Of a DNA stretch of 64,000 nt, positions 24,141 to 33,557 are shown in pieces; within the stretch, counting starts at the first letter, position 1, and the number at the start of each line of letters is the position of its first letter. A program made the position numbers and the translations under genes. The notes beneath the pieces are model-generated. The model had not been told where the DNA came from. It saw only the letters and a program-made list of their open reading frames with translations, and searched no databases. This DNA is from Lentisphaerota bacterium (GTDB lineage: Bacteria > Verrucomicrobiota > Lentisphaeria > Victivallales > Victivallaceae): contig SUWD01000014.1 in the NCBI GenBank assembly GCA_015061685.1, positions 1-64,000 of the forward strand. The letters run 5' to 3'.

Positions 24141-26330
24141 ATGAAAAAATCAATCTTTGCTGCAGTGCTTATCGGTGCCATGCAGATAAGTGCCGCTCCT
24201 ACCCCGGCGGATTCTCCGCTGTGGCAGGTGTGGGACAACTCCAGTCCCATGATTCAGGAATGGCAGAAACTCATGCAGGATGAGGCATGGAAAGACAATA
24301 CTGTCGGTATCGACCACACCGTTCCCCATCCGTGGACGGAAGTAAAAAGCGATGCCGGTAAAATTTCAGTCTGGGGCAGAGATTATATTTTTGATGGCAA
24401 AGCTCTGCCGACTCAGCTTACCAGCCAGGGCGTGAAAATGCTTGCCTCTCCGGTTCGTTTCGTCGCTCTGATCGACGGCAAATGGGAAACTTCCGCCCCG
24501 GGAAGTGGTAAGATCGTGGAGTCTCACCCCGATCAGGTGATCTATCAGGGCGAAACCACCCTCGCCGGGATGAAGATCAAAACCCGTTTTACTATCGAAT
24601 TCGACGGTTTCGTCTGGATGGAATACACCATTGGCAAACGGGATGCCAAGGTCGAAAGAGTCGCTCTTGAATTTCCGATCAACCGGGATATTGCCCAGTG
24701 GTATCGCAAACAATCCGAGGGTTTTACTTCCAAAGCGATCAAAGACCGCTGGGGAAAATTGACCGGAAACAAAACGTTGGGGCCGCTTTATCCCGGCTGG
24801 GCGACTGATTTTTGCCTGCATAATGATAAGGTCGGTATCGACTTCACCTGCGAAGGTCATGCCAAGTGGCTGGTGAAAGATCTCAAACGCCGTTCCGAAT
24901 GGATCGTCAGTGACAAAGAGGTCATCGTCCGTTTCAATTTCATTGACAATCCTCCGCAGGGAATGGTCGGCAGAACCAAGATCGATCTCGGATTCAATAT
25001 GATGCCTTTCCGTCCGCTTGACCGCGAATTGATGTCCCGTTTCATCTACTCCTGGGAAGCGGATCTTGAGCCGCACAAATATAAAGATATCGTTACCATG
25101 CCGTATCCCCCGGTGCGTATCATCAGTCCTTATTACTGGGGATTGGAAGCCGCCGCCAAACGCAAAAGTTTCCATGACGGCTGTGCCCCGTATGCGATCC
25201 CGGCTCCCCGCAATCCGGAAAAATTCATTGATTATCTGAAAAAACTCCGCACTGACCGCCCCGGAACCAGAGTTGTCTATTACGCTGTGGGTGATCTGCA
25301 TACTGAAGCTGACCCGGTTTTCATTGCCAATGCCGAGGATTGGAAAGGCGGGCCGGACAAACTTGATCAGGATACGGTTTACGGTTTGATCAGCAAACGC
25401 CGCGGAGTTTTGCGTAAATCCTGCGGTTTGACCAAAGACTTCCGGGATTACAAAGTTTTCTGTCTGACCTGGTGGGCGGATAAAGTCGGTCTGGATGGTT
25501 TTTACTGGGACAATCAGAGCTTTACCGCCTGCAACAATCCTAATCATCCGCATCATGCCGCTTATGACTGTTACGGCAGAAAGATCATGATGAAACCCAT
25601 TCTCCAGTATCGTGAAGTAGCCAAACGTATCTACAAAACGATCAAAAAGAATAATCCCAATGCGGTATTCATCGGGCATGAAACTCCGCCGTATTCACCT
25701 TTCAACGATATGGTCATTGACGGTGAAGTGCTTCGCCGTATTGCCGGAGACAAGCAGTATTACACCCGTTTTGTTGCTCCGGAAGATTACAACAGTGTGC
25801 TTTTCAACAGCCACATTGACGGTACAGCAAAATCATTGCTGCCGGAATATGCCGGTAAATTCCACGTCGGTCCGGAATCAGTTCCTGCCACCAATGCTAT
25901 GCTGGCAATGCTCTGGATGAGCGATTTGAATGTCTGGATAAGCACCTGTAACGGTGAAATTCTCCGTTCCCGTTTCGTCCGTCCCCGGGCAGAATTCGGT
26001 ATTCACGATTCTGAATTCATACCTTTTGACAAACATGAGATGGCATTTGTGGAAGTTGACAAAGTTTATTGCACTGTTTTCCGCAAAAAGGATAAGGTGA
26101 TGGTGGCGGTGACCAACTACAATCAGACTCCGGTCAAAGATACTCTGGTGGTCGATTTGGCGGCATTGTTCCCGCATCTTTCCACCGGCGATCTTTATAA
26201 TATCAAGGCGTATGACGGTGAGAGCCACGCTCAGGTCAAGATGGAGCTTGCTCCGTCCGTGGAAGCCTGTCTGGCGGAGATCCCCGTGGAAGTGGGTGCT
26301 GAAAACTTCCGGATTTTTGAATTCAAATAA
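24141..26330 (+). CDS. Secreted putative glycoside hydrolase related to the 922-residue pair
   Basis: 729 residues with a signal peptide (MKKSIFAAVLIGAMQISAA). It shares with the 14.5 and 19.0 kb proteins the beta-domain signature SVWGRDYIFDG...MLASP.RF.A...GK and the general domain order, but lacks their N-terminal binding domain and is otherwise divergent. The barrel has KVGLDGFYWDNQSFTACNN, whose acids are candidates for the active site, and HETPPYSPFNDMVIDGE. A C-terminal beta domain ends the protein. AAAGG ribosome site. Follows an AraC gene and ends before a hairpin terminator. Probably a distant member of the same uncharacterised (DUF6067-like) family. Confidence 0.83.
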   Translation: MKKSIFAAVLIGAMQISAAPTPADSPLWQVWDNSSPMIQEWQKLMQDEAWKDNTVGIDHTVPHPWTEVKSDAGKISVWGRDYIFDGKALPTQLTSQGVKMLASPVRFVALIDGKWETSAPGSGKIVESHPDQVIYQGETTLAGMKIKTRFTIEFDGFVWMEYTIGKRDAKVERVALEFPINRDIAQWYRKQSEGFTSKAIKDRWGKLTGNKTLGPLYPGWATDFCLHNDKVGIDFTCEGHAKWLVKDLKRRSEWIVSDKEVIVRFNFIDNPPQGMVGRTKIDLGFNMMPFRPLDRELMSRFIYSWEADLEPHKYKDIVTMPYPPVRIISPYYWGLEAAAKRKSFHDGCAPYAIPAPRNPEKFIDYLKKLRTDRPGTRVVYYAVGDLHTEADPVFIANAEDWKGGPDKLDQDTVYGLISKRRGVLRKSCGLTKDFRDYKVFCLTWWADKVGLDGFYWDNQSFTACNNPNHPHHAAYDCYGRKIMMKPILQYREVAKRIYKTIKKNNPNAVFIGHETPPYSPFNDMVIDGEVLRRIAGDKQYYTRFVAPEDYNSVLFNSHIDGTAKSLLPEYAGKFHVGPESVPATNAMLAMLWMSDLNVWISTCNGEILRSRFVRPRAEFGIHDSEFIPFDKHEMAFVEVDKVYCTVFRKKDKVMVAVTNYNQTPVKDTLVVDLAALFPHLSTGDLYNIKAYDGESHAQVKMELAPSVEACLAEIPVEVGAENFRIFEFK

Positions 26331-26352
26331 TCCTGTTCCCATCCGATACGCA

Positions 26353-26409
26353 GGGGCTGTTGCAAAACCTTGCAGAACTAAGCAACAGCCCCATAATATC
26401 TTTTTTTCA
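26353..26409 (+). terminator. Terminator-like hairpin after the 729-residue protein gene
   Basis: GGGGCTGTTGC (26353-26363) pairs perfectly with GCAACAGCCCC (26382-26392); a T run follows eight bases later. The 15-mer at 26355-26369 recurs inverted at 96-110 in another terminator, suggesting a shared intergenic element. Confidence 0.7.
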
Positions 26410-26412
26410 GAT

Positions 26413-26461
26413 TTGCAAAAGAAGCAAAACTGTGCTATGTTACTTACCTGACGAAAGTAAC
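26413..26461 (+). promoter_or_regulatory. Promoter and operator-like palindrome of the AraC gene
   Basis: TTGCAA (26413-26418), 17-base spacer, TATGTT (26436-26441). The inverted repeat GTTACTT/AAGTAAC (26439-26461, 9-base loop) overlaps the -10 box and the likely transcription start, a position suited to repression. Confidence 0.55.
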
Positions 26462-26475
26462 GATGGAGCAGTTTT

Positions 26476-27390
26476 ATGTATTATCACTATTGGCAGCTGA
26501 ATGAATTTCTGCCGGAAGACAATTTGCCGATATACATGAACTACTTTGAGCCGGGAACTCATCCGGCGATGTGGTTTTTTACGCTTGACTCCTCCAAACT
26601 GGTATTCATCATTTCGGGGGAGGGCGAACATGTGGTCATCCCCGAAGATAAAAATGTCAAAGAGAATAAGTATGTGAAAATCAAGGCCGGTGATGTGCTG
26701 GCGATCCCTCCGGGGTGTACTCATGCATATTACAAGACCGAAAATCTGGAACTTTACAATCTGGTTTATGACCGCCGCAAACTGGCGATTCCTCTGCTTG
26801 ACGGTTATGCGTTCCCATTGTTTTACAAATTTTTTCCGCTGAAAAGTAAATTCACTCTGGATGAGGTCAGTCATCCGGTGATGAATTTGACACCGGATGA
26901 GATCGCAGAGATCCGTCCGATGCTGGACAAGCTGCTTGCCAATATTTCCGATTACCGTCCGGGCGGCTTTTATGAATCGATGAGTATATTCATGCGTTTG
27001 ACACATTCGATGGGTAAAATGCGTATGGGGGATGAGAAAAAAGCTCCGACGCACCAGTACCGTATCGGGAATGCGTTATTTTTGATTGAGCGTGATTACT
27101 TCAAACCGCTTACGCTTGATGACATGGCACAGTCAACCAATATGTCGAGACGCAATTTCTGCCGTCACTTCCGTCGTATGACCGGGACATCGCCATTGCA
27201 GTATCTTTTTCAGGTACGCTGTACCCGGGCGGAGGAATTGTTGCGTAATACGGAATTATCCACCGGGGAGATAGCCATAAAATGCGGATTTTGTGATGAG
27301 AATTACTTCCGCAAGATATTCAAAAAGGTAAAACACAAAACTCCGGGGACATTCCGCAAAGAATTGCAGAATATTCCCGGAGGTAATTGA
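26476..27390 (+). CDS. AraC-family transcriptional regulator
   Basis: 304 residues; GGAG eight bases before the ATG. Cupin sensor half with KAGDVLAIPPGCTHAYY near 75-90. The C-terminal half has two helix-turn-helix units (MAQSTNMSRRNFCRHFRRMTG, then STGEIAIKCGFCDENYFRKIF). It converges on the five-gene minus operon that ends 15 bases away (27406) and is the nearest regulator of that operon's 3' end, though the putative glycosidase upstream is an equally good target. Confidence 0.88.
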   Translation: MYYHYWQLNEFLPEDNLPIYMNYFEPGTHPAMWFFTLDSSKLVFIISGEGEHVVIPEDKNVKENKYVKIKAGDVLAIPPGCTHAYYKTENLELYNLVYDRRKLAIPLLDGYAFPLFYKFFPLKSKFTLDEVSHPVMNLTPDEIAEIRPMLDKLLANISDYRPGGFYESMSIFMRLTHSMGKMRMGDEKKAPTHQYRIGNALFLIERDYFKPLTLDDMAQSTNMSRRNFCRHFRRMTGTSPLQYLFQVRCTRAEELLRNTELSTGEIAIKCGFCDENYFRKIFKKVKHKTPGTFRKELQNIPGGN

Positions 27391-27405
27391 TGGTTGAGAT
27401 CCGCT

Positions 27406-29211
27406 TTACTTTTCCGGCAGGATTTGCAGCAATATGTGTGAACTCCATGCGTGGCAATCGGAGCGTGTATTGTGAAATTCTTCCGGCAGTGTGGTCAAAC
27501 CGCAATCAAGAAGCTCATTGAAGCGGGCAACTCTTTTATCTGCCAGATCATGCAGACCGTATTTGCGGCATCCGGCGATGTAATAATAGGAAAAAGAGAT
27601 ACTGCATTCAGTAAGTTTTTCATTCTTAAGAGCATTGATGACACTCTTTTTACTGTCGGTCAGCAAAGCGAGGATCTGGGAGTGTTCGGAGAAGAATTTT
27701 TTCTCCGGATCAATGGCATACAATCCTCTTTCCGGCACATAAAATGTCCGGTCGATATTTTCCGCAAGCTCTTTTATCCACGTTTCCATTTCATACGGGA
27801 ATCCGATCTCCTGCAGATTCTGCAGGGCGTAGAGCAGGAAAAAGTTGAGCATACTGGTCAATGATCCGCCCGGAGGCACACCGTTATCCCAGGAGTCGCA
27901 CCAGTCGATGAAATTCCAGCACTCACTGCTGCTTACAGCATTGCCGGGGATATAGAGCAGGCCTCCGGTCATTTTGCGTTTGAAGTAATCCAGCAGTTTG
28001 ATTGCTTTTTCTTCCAGTTCTTTGCATAATCCATCATCGGGGTGCCGCCGGAAGTAGTCGCAGTACATCAGAAACCAGATGAGGGAAAATTCCGGGATCT
28101 TCTGCGGTTCTTTTGCCGGATGATGAGAGTACAATGATCCATCGGGTTGTTGTGACATCGCCATGATTTTCAATGCTTTTGCCGGCAGCCGGTGGTCATC
28201 GGTTATGGCGTAGGTGCTCAATGCTTCCAGCCGGGAATCGCTGGTGTACATCAATTGTTCGTAGAAAGGACAATCCAGATAGGTATCCATTGAGCAGGCG
28301 TGGAGAGTTTCATACGCCATTTTAACGAGTTTGTTGTTCCCGGAATATTCCGGCAGCGGATACCCGGTGCGGAAAAAAGAGGGGACAACTTTCACATCTC
28401 CACTGGTTTCGATCTCCACATAATGTCCGGCTTTCCACCAGAAGTCATACCACTCATATTCCCCGTTGACTTCAAAGATGTCAAATTTTCCGAGGAAAAA
28501 TTTTCCATTCCGGCGGCCCTTTTCTCCTTTGAGCAGGGTGTTGTCAAATTTTCCGGTAAGGTAGGGTGTCTCACTCCAACGGATCTTGACCTGTCCTTTG
28601 CCGGAGAAGCGGTAACTTGCCCAGACGCAGGAATAGGTGGGGAAATAAAACAGGGTATCGCTCAATTTCTGCGGTACAGTTTTCTCATACCGCATAAGCG
28701 GCAGATCCGGTTCGTGGAGGATTCTGGCATCCTCGAAATATTCCACCGGCAGCCAGGAGCCGTTTTTTCCGGAGAGGATATCCCGGTTTCCGCCATCAAC
28801 GTGGACACGGGGGTATGAAGCCCAATCGGGGAATGGAGCTTCAAAGGTCAGACCGCTTTCGATCTGGCAATCCCACGGACCGAAAACCGGAGAATCCGAG
28901 CGGAAATAAAATCCCGGTTCGACAGACATCTGTGCATACGCCCGCAATTCATGAGAAAAGACAGTGACTCTTGCAGTAAGAGTATGCTCTCCGGGGACGG
29001 CACAGATGGAAGCATACTGTTTGTACCAGTAGTTTTCGCATCCTCTTTCCGGGCCCTCAAGCAATCTTTTCCCGTCAAGGAAAAGCTGTACTTTCTCATC
29101 GGCACTGAATTCAAAAGTGATATTTTGAGTTTCCTGTACCGTGAACCGGTTCCGGAAAACGGCGATAAAGGAGTGTTCCGTCTGTTGCGGCGGTCTCATC
29201 CATAATGACAT
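27406..29211 (-). CDS. GH78-like alpha-L-rhamnosidase-type protein (cytoplasmic)
   Basis: 601 residues, short for GH78. The N-terminal ~250 residues are beta-sandwich-like (FSADEKVQLFLDGKRL, GPERGCENYWYK). The (alpha/alpha)6 barrel begins near 300 with DTYLDCPFYEQLMYTSDSRLE, the counterpart of the GH78 DCP.R.E..GWTGD motif that carries catalytic acids. Later motifs are W.FIDWCDSWDNGVPPGG and a C-terminal Trp/His-rich CHAWSSHILLQILPEK. No signal peptide, so it would act on imported oligosaccharides. Last gene of the 34.8-27.4 kb operon, 15 bases after the preceding gene. True substrate could differ from rhamnosides. Confidence 0.8.
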   Translation of the reverse strand: MSLWMRPPQQTEHSFIAVFRNRFTVQETQNITFEFSADEKVQLFLDGKRLLEGPERGCENYWYKQYASICAVPGEHTLTARVTVFSHELRAYAQMSVEPGFYFRSDSPVFGPWDCQIESGLTFEAPFPDWASYPRVHVDGGNRDILSGKNGSWLPVEYFEDARILHEPDLPLMRYEKTVPQKLSDTLFYFPTYSCVWASYRFSGKGQVKIRWSETPYLTGKFDNTLLKGEKGRRNGKFFLGKFDIFEVNGEYEWYDFWWKAGHYVEIETSGDVKVVPSFFRTGYPLPEYSGNNKLVKMAYETLHACSMDTYLDCPFYEQLMYTSDSRLEALSTYAITDDHRLPAKALKIMAMSQQPDGSLYSHHPAKEPQKIPEFSLIWFLMYCDYFRRHPDDGLCKELEEKAIKLLDYFKRKMTGGLLYIPGNAVSSSECWNFIDWCDSWDNGVPPGGSLTSMLNFFLLYALQNLQEIGFPYEMETWIKELAENIDRTFYVPERGLYAIDPEKKFFSEHSQILALLTDSKKSVINALKNEKLTECSISFSYYYIAGCRKYGLHDLADKRVARFNELLDCGLTTLPEEFHNTRSDCHAWSSHILLQILPEK

Positions 29212-29226
29212 ATCAAAAAACCTCTC

Positions 29227-31557
29227 TTAAAAACGGTAGGAAATATCTTCCAGAGTGATGATGGTGATTTCTCCTGCCGGGAGTGTAAAATCGACTTTTT
29301 CCGGATCGGCAATGCTTTTACCGTCAGCGAAAGAGGCTTGCCACCTGGCTTTTGCCGCCGGGCCGAGTCCCAGATTTTTCAGGGTGATCTCTGCATTATT
29401 CCTGCCTTCATTGAGGACGAAAACAATTCTTTTACTGCCGAGTATCCAAGTTGCGGCTTTCACTCCGGCAGGAGCTGTCAGAGCGTGGAGCGAATCATAC
29501 CGCTTGCCGTCGGTCAGGAATTTTTCAAAGCGGGCGACATCTTTCAACGCCCGGCGGATCTCGGTATAATCGCAACCGTCAAGCTGCCAGTGACCCCACA
29601 GTGCCATACCTTGAGCGTCGCAGAAAGCGAAAATATTAATAATTCTTGCGTACAGATTTTTGATATCATTTCCGAAGTAATCCTGAGTGGAGACATCGAG
29701 GATCATTTTTTTGCTTCCGGTCGCCGCCCGCAGGGCATGAGCTTCGGTTTCCTGATAAAATCCCAGATCATGCAGACCCATTACCGCATCGACAATCTTG
29801 CCGACTTTATTGTAATCAATGCCGCACCATTCGCTCCAGCGGAGCAGACCGCCATCTTTGTACGCCCAGTAACCGCGGGTGTAACCGCCGGTATAACTGC
29901 GTATTTCGGCATCCTGCCGGACGGATTTCACGGTTTTTGCAAATTGCTCAAAAAGGAAATTGGTTCTTTCGAGGGCGAATTGAGTCCATTGCATGGGGTA
30001 ACAGCTGACAATGGTACGGATCTCCGGCGGAAGATTTTCCATTTTACAGGGGAGTTGATAGGCGTAAGGCTTTCCTGACAGGAGAGAGGGGATATTGTAT
30101 GTTTTCCGGAATTCTTTGAGACACCGTTCACAGAAACAGGCACTCATTCTATCGACCGTACTGTTTGGATTATTCACCTTGCCCAAACTTGGGGTGGGGC
30201 AGAGGTATTCCACATCCCAGAAGAAGCCTTTGAGTTTGCTTTTCTGCAGGATGATGCTCAAAAAATTCTGCAATGTCCGGACGTATTCCTGATCGTTTTG
30301 CCGCATATAAGTCGGACAGATGCGTTTCTGGGGGCGTCCCTGCCAATCTTTTGCCTGGGCTTCCGGGTACTTTTTCAGATAAGTTTCCGTAAGTTTGTGC
30401 TGTGGTTCACCGCCGAAAGCGAGATAGATGAAAACATCGAATCCCATGTTTGAGAGTTTATTTATCTCTGTCAGCGGCAGCGGCAATTTTGCCGGATCAC
30501 TGCCGATGGACAACGTTGCCGGAGAGATGCTCTCAATGTACATGGTATTGATACCGGCATTTTTTGCGGTATTTATCAGAGCTTTTTTAGCGGCAGCCGG
30601 CCATCCGGGATAGGGGCTTTCTGCGAGCCAGAATGCGGTTTCCAGTTTATTGAGTTTTACATCTTCATTGTTGCGTACTTTGACGGTAACAGTCTCATTG
30701 ACACCGTTTCCGGAAATATATACGGGGTAATCTCCGGCAGGCACGTCCTTGCCGACGTTGAAAAACGGAGCGGTACGGAAAGAAGTTCCGGCAGGGATGA
30801 GGGATTTTTCGCTGTAAGCAAAACTCTGTGTGCCTTTGCCGAGGAAACGGAATTGTACTGCCTGTATTTCCGGCACATGCCGGAGATATTTTCCACCTTC
30901 CCAGCCGCCGGTGTCGTTGGCGAAGTCATTGTTGTTAAGTTCCAGAGCTTTCCCGTTTTGCAGGATCTCCATGCTTTTGAGGTCAATGGTGCCTGCGATC
31001 TCTCCGCCTGCCATTTTCTGGAACCAGACCATACCGGTTTCTTCCATTCTTCCGGTACGGATGTTGAATGTAATTGTTTTCCAGTCGGAGTTCCCTTCGA
31101 TTGTTCCCAGGACGGCATATCCGATGCCGGAACCATTTTGGGTACCCCGCCGCCAGAGGATTCGCACATCGCCGCCTTTGATATTGTGCCGCAAGTGCAT
31201 TTTCAGTTGATAGTCGGTATTGGGTTTGACTTTGATAAGTCCGGTTTTTGGGAAAGAGTAGCTTATATCCCAGGCGGTATAGCCGCTGTGTCCGGCAGTG
31301 CCTGGGGAAACTTTTCCGGTATAACAGGCTTTTCCTGCGAGAAAACGTCTTCCGATGAAACCGGATTGGTCAAAAGAGAAGCCTTGAGGTAATTCGACTT
31401 TCAGCGTCATATCGGCACTTTGAGGCGGAACTTTGGCATCGACCCAGAAGAAAGAGCTGTCCCCCGGGCGTAATTCAAGAGATCTTTCAGTTGCTGAAAG
31501 GGGCGTAAAAACCATTGCCGCAGTCAAAACAGCAGCCAAACTGCATAATTTTTTCAT
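29227..31557 (-). CDS. Secreted TIM-barrel putative glycosidase, family not recognised
   Basis: 776 residues from the ATG at 31557, which opens into a signal peptide (MKKLCSLAAVLTAAMVFTP); a TTG five codons upstream is the alternative. The first ~300 residues look like beta-sandwich modules. From ~310 a barrel is suggested by NAGINTMYIESISPA, GFDVFIYLAFGGEP and LKGFFWDVEYLCPTPS, the last giving candidate catalytic acids (D, E). CFCERCLKEF resembles the cysteine cluster seen in DUF4838/GH20-like barrels. C-terminal beta domain with ITIITLEDISY. Lies between a pseudopilin and the rhamnosidase-like gene in the same operon. Likely degrades an extracellular glycan; linkage unknown. Confidence 0.78.
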   Translation of the reverse strand: MKKLCSLAAVLTAAMVFTPLSATERSLELRPGDSSFFWVDAKVPPQSADMTLKVELPQGFSFDQSGFIGRRFLAGKACYTGKVSPGTAGHSGYTAWDISYSFPKTGLIKVKPNTDYQLKMHLRHNIKGGDVRILWRRGTQNGSGIGYAVLGTIEGNSDWKTITFNIRTGRMEETGMVWFQKMAGGEIAGTIDLKSMEILQNGKALELNNNDFANDTGGWEGGKYLRHVPEIQAVQFRFLGKGTQSFAYSEKSLIPAGTSFRTAPFFNVGKDVPAGDYPVYISGNGVNETVTVKVRNNEDVKLNKLETAFWLAESPYPGWPAAAKKALINTAKNAGINTMYIESISPATLSIGSDPAKLPLPLTEINKLSNMGFDVFIYLAFGGEPQHKLTETYLKKYPEAQAKDWQGRPQKRICPTYMRQNDQEYVRTLQNFLSIILQKSKLKGFFWDVEYLCPTPSLGKVNNPNSTVDRMSACFCERCLKEFRKTYNIPSLLSGKPYAYQLPCKMENLPPEIRTIVSCYPMQWTQFALERTNFLFEQFAKTVKSVRQDAEIRSYTGGYTRGYWAYKDGGLLRWSEWCGIDYNKVGKIVDAVMGLHDLGFYQETEAHALRAATGSKKMILDVSTQDYFGNDIKNLYARIINIFAFCDAQGMALWGHWQLDGCDYTEIRRALKDVARFEKFLTDGKRYDSLHALTAPAGVKAATWILGSKRIVFVLNEGRNNAEITLKNLGLGPAAKARWQASFADGKSIADPEKVDFTLPAGEITIITLEDISYRF

Positions 31558-31575
31558 GTTGTGATCCGTCAATTG

Positions 31576-32259
31576 TTATTGCAATGCACCGAGGTACTGT
31601 TCGCCTTTGAGTTCTTCCACGGTAACGGAAGAGATACTGCCGTCGCCCCGCAGAATATTGGAGCGTTTGTTGTGACGGAAATCAGCACCATTTGCACGGT
31701 TGACGTCAGAATCACTCAACCAGCTGTAGGAAAATAGAATATAGTCGGCGGCACTTGCGATCATTGATTCCCCGATGACAGGAGTTTGTGAAGGAGATTT
31801 TAATTTGACAACTTTGATTTTGCCGGTGACGATATAGTAATTTATATCATAATCCATGCCTTTGGTAAATTTCTGGTTCTCGTAGCTTCCGAGTTGTTTG
31901 CGGTGATTCGGCAGGGCACTGTCGCAAAGAAAAATGTCATCGCTGCCCATTAAGCGATATATATTTCCCGTCCAGCGATAGGAGTAACCATCGGCATGGT
32001 AGCCCCAGCTGGTACTTCTGGCTAATTGAGGAAAGTAATCGTCGTATTGGTTTTGGTACAGAGTTATGCCGTTGCCGATTTGTTTTTGATTGCTGATACA
32101 GCTTGCCGCACGTCCGCGTTCACGGGCGGAATTGAGAGCCGGGAGCAGGATCGCCGCCAAAATGGCAATAATGGCGATGACGACCAGCAGTTCGATCAGG
32201 GTGAAGCCCATGGGCTTCATCCCCTTGCGGGATGAAAGGGATTTCTTGGAACTGAACAT
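31576..32259 (-). CDS. Pseudopilin-type protein with H-X9-DG motif
   Basis: 227 residues; AAAGGAG before the ATG. Leader of 18 residues with a canonical MG18|F19TLIEL junction, the shared hydrophobic helix and [11 protein letters not shown]-terminal H-X9-DG in [18 protein letters not shown], where the His usually after DG is replaced. Middle gene of a five-gene operon between polygalacturonase-like genes and a secreted barrel protein, spaced 37 and 18 bases from them. This embedding argues that the pseudopilin works together with the exported enzymes. Confidence 0.9.
   Translation of the reverse strand: MFSSKKSLSSRKGMKPMGFTLIELLVVIAIIAILAAILLPALNSARERGRAASCISNQKQIGNGITLYQNQYDDYFPQLARSTSWGYHADGYSYRWTGNIYRLMGSDDIFLCDSALPNHRKQLGSYENQKFTKGMDYDINYYIVTGKIKVVKLKSPSQTPVIGESMIASAADYILFSYSWLSDSDVNRANGADFRHNKRSNILRGDGSISSVTVEELKGEQYLGALQ
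32202..32236 (-). repeat. Overlapping inverted repeats in pseudopilin leader codons
   Basis: Perfect 18-base palindrome TGAAGCCCA/TGGGCTTCA (32202-32219) and a second inverted repeat TTCATCCC-CTTGC-GGGATGAA (32216-32236). They share TTCA (32216-32219). Same layout as in the two pseudopilin genes at 17397 and 22950. Confidence 0.75.
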
Positions 32260-32296
32260 TTTTTTCTCCTTTTTTTAGGGGTGGAATTAAGGATTG

Positions 32297-33523
32297 TTAT
32301 TTGGTTAATTTATTATAGATCTGTTCCGGTTTGACATCTTTAACAGTGATCCCGTCCGGATGGGTGATGATACAATCTTTGCCGTTGCCTTTGTTGATGA
32401 TATTGGAAACGGTGACATTTTTGACCGGCAGCTGGATGGTGAGAGCGGCTTTGACTTCATTGCCGCGGCAGTCGCTGTCGCCGTTGATGTTGGAAATTTC
32501 CACATCGTGAATATCTCCGGGATTATATCCGCTGCCGTAACCATAACCGGTATAGAGATCCACCAGATGGCAGTTGCGTTTGCCGGTATCGGTAATATCG
32601 GAAATTTTGATATTATACATCTGTGCTCCGCCGTAACAGAGCATGATTATCGCATGATAAATACCGCCTGTACGGATGTTGCGGATCTCGATATCGTGTG
32701 AATCTCGTCTCTTTTTGTCCAGAGTCAGCTGATATTTGAGCCACGGAGTACAGGTGTAAAGATACTGCGGAGCTTTGCTGGGCAGTGAATCGTGGCAGCC
32801 GCCAATCGCCACCGTATCATCAGAAGTAAAGCCGGTGATATTTTCCACCAGAATATGCGAACAGCCGTAGAGCAGATCGAGCCCGTCGCCATTTTTTACA
32901 TGAGTATCAAATTCAATATCGTGGATATGGCCCCGGGTACTCATGCCGAAAGCCACTGCCCAGCAGCGGGATTTTTCAATTTTCAGATTGCCGATCTCAA
33001 AATTTTCCAGATTGGCGAAGTGGATCAAATGGGTGCGCCAGCCGTAGTAATCACCGACTCCGACTTGCTCTTCTTTCAAATTCGGGTGATAGATGGTTAC
33101 ATTTTTGTCGCATCCGGAAATAACGGCATTGCCTTTGCCGATGATCCGGATATTTTTGAGCGGCTTGACTTCCAGAACATAGTCAAAGGGATTTTCCGGA
33201 TCAATAACGTAGTTGTTTCCCCGGAAGATATTGTCAAAAGTGTAATCCGCCTGTTTGATCGTGCAGTTGTCGATAATGACTGTGGTATTGGAAGGCAATT
33301 CTACGGCTTTGGTAAGAATAAAAGTTTTGCCCTTGAAAATCAACGTCCGGCTTTCCGCATTTCTGGAGACATAAAGAGCAGCATCGACTGCTTGGGAATC
33401 ATTCATTCCCGGTTTGAGGTAATCTCCGACATTTACCTCCATGTTTCCGGCTGTAACTGCACTTGCACAGCCGATACATGTGGCGGCAATTACCGATTGG
33501 ATGTAACTTTTTCTGTTTGTCAT
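32297..33523 (-). CDS. Secreted right-handed beta-helix protein, GH28-like, copy 2
   Basis: 408 residues with a signal peptide (cleavage likely near TAG25). The repeated short beta-strand pattern and the motifs KNGDGLDLLYG and TSDDTVAIGG match the active-site strands of polygalacturonases (NxDG and DD), followed by the strand motif HAIIMLCYGGAQMYNIKISD. Expected to cleave uronic-acid or related polysaccharides outside the cytoplasm. First and last ~120 residues are nearly identical to the upstream copy (33558-34790); the middle differs. 34 bases after that copy and 37 before the pseudopilin. Confidence 0.85.
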   Translation of the reverse strand: MTNRKSYIQSVIAATCIGCASAVTAGNMEVNVGDYLKPGMNDSQAVDAALYVSRNAESRTLIFKGKTFILTKAVELPSNTTVIIDNCTIKQADYTFDNIFRGNNYVIDPENPFDYVLEVKPLKNIRIIGKGNAVISGCDKNVTIYHPNLKEEQVGVGDYYGWRTHLIHFANLENFEIGNLKIEKSRCWAVAFGMSTRGHIHDIEFDTHVKNGDGLDLLYGCSHILVENITGFTSDDTVAIGGCHDSLPSKAPQYLYTCTPWLKYQLTLDKKRRDSHDIEIRNIRTGGIYHAIIMLCYGGAQMYNIKISDITDTGKRNCHLVDLYTGYGYGSGYNPGDIHDVEISNINGDSDCRGNEVKAALTIQLPVKNVTVSNIINKGNGKDCIITHPDGITVKDVKPEQIYNKLTK

Positions 33524-33557
33524 AATAACTGGTCTCCGTGATGTTTGTTTTGGGTGA

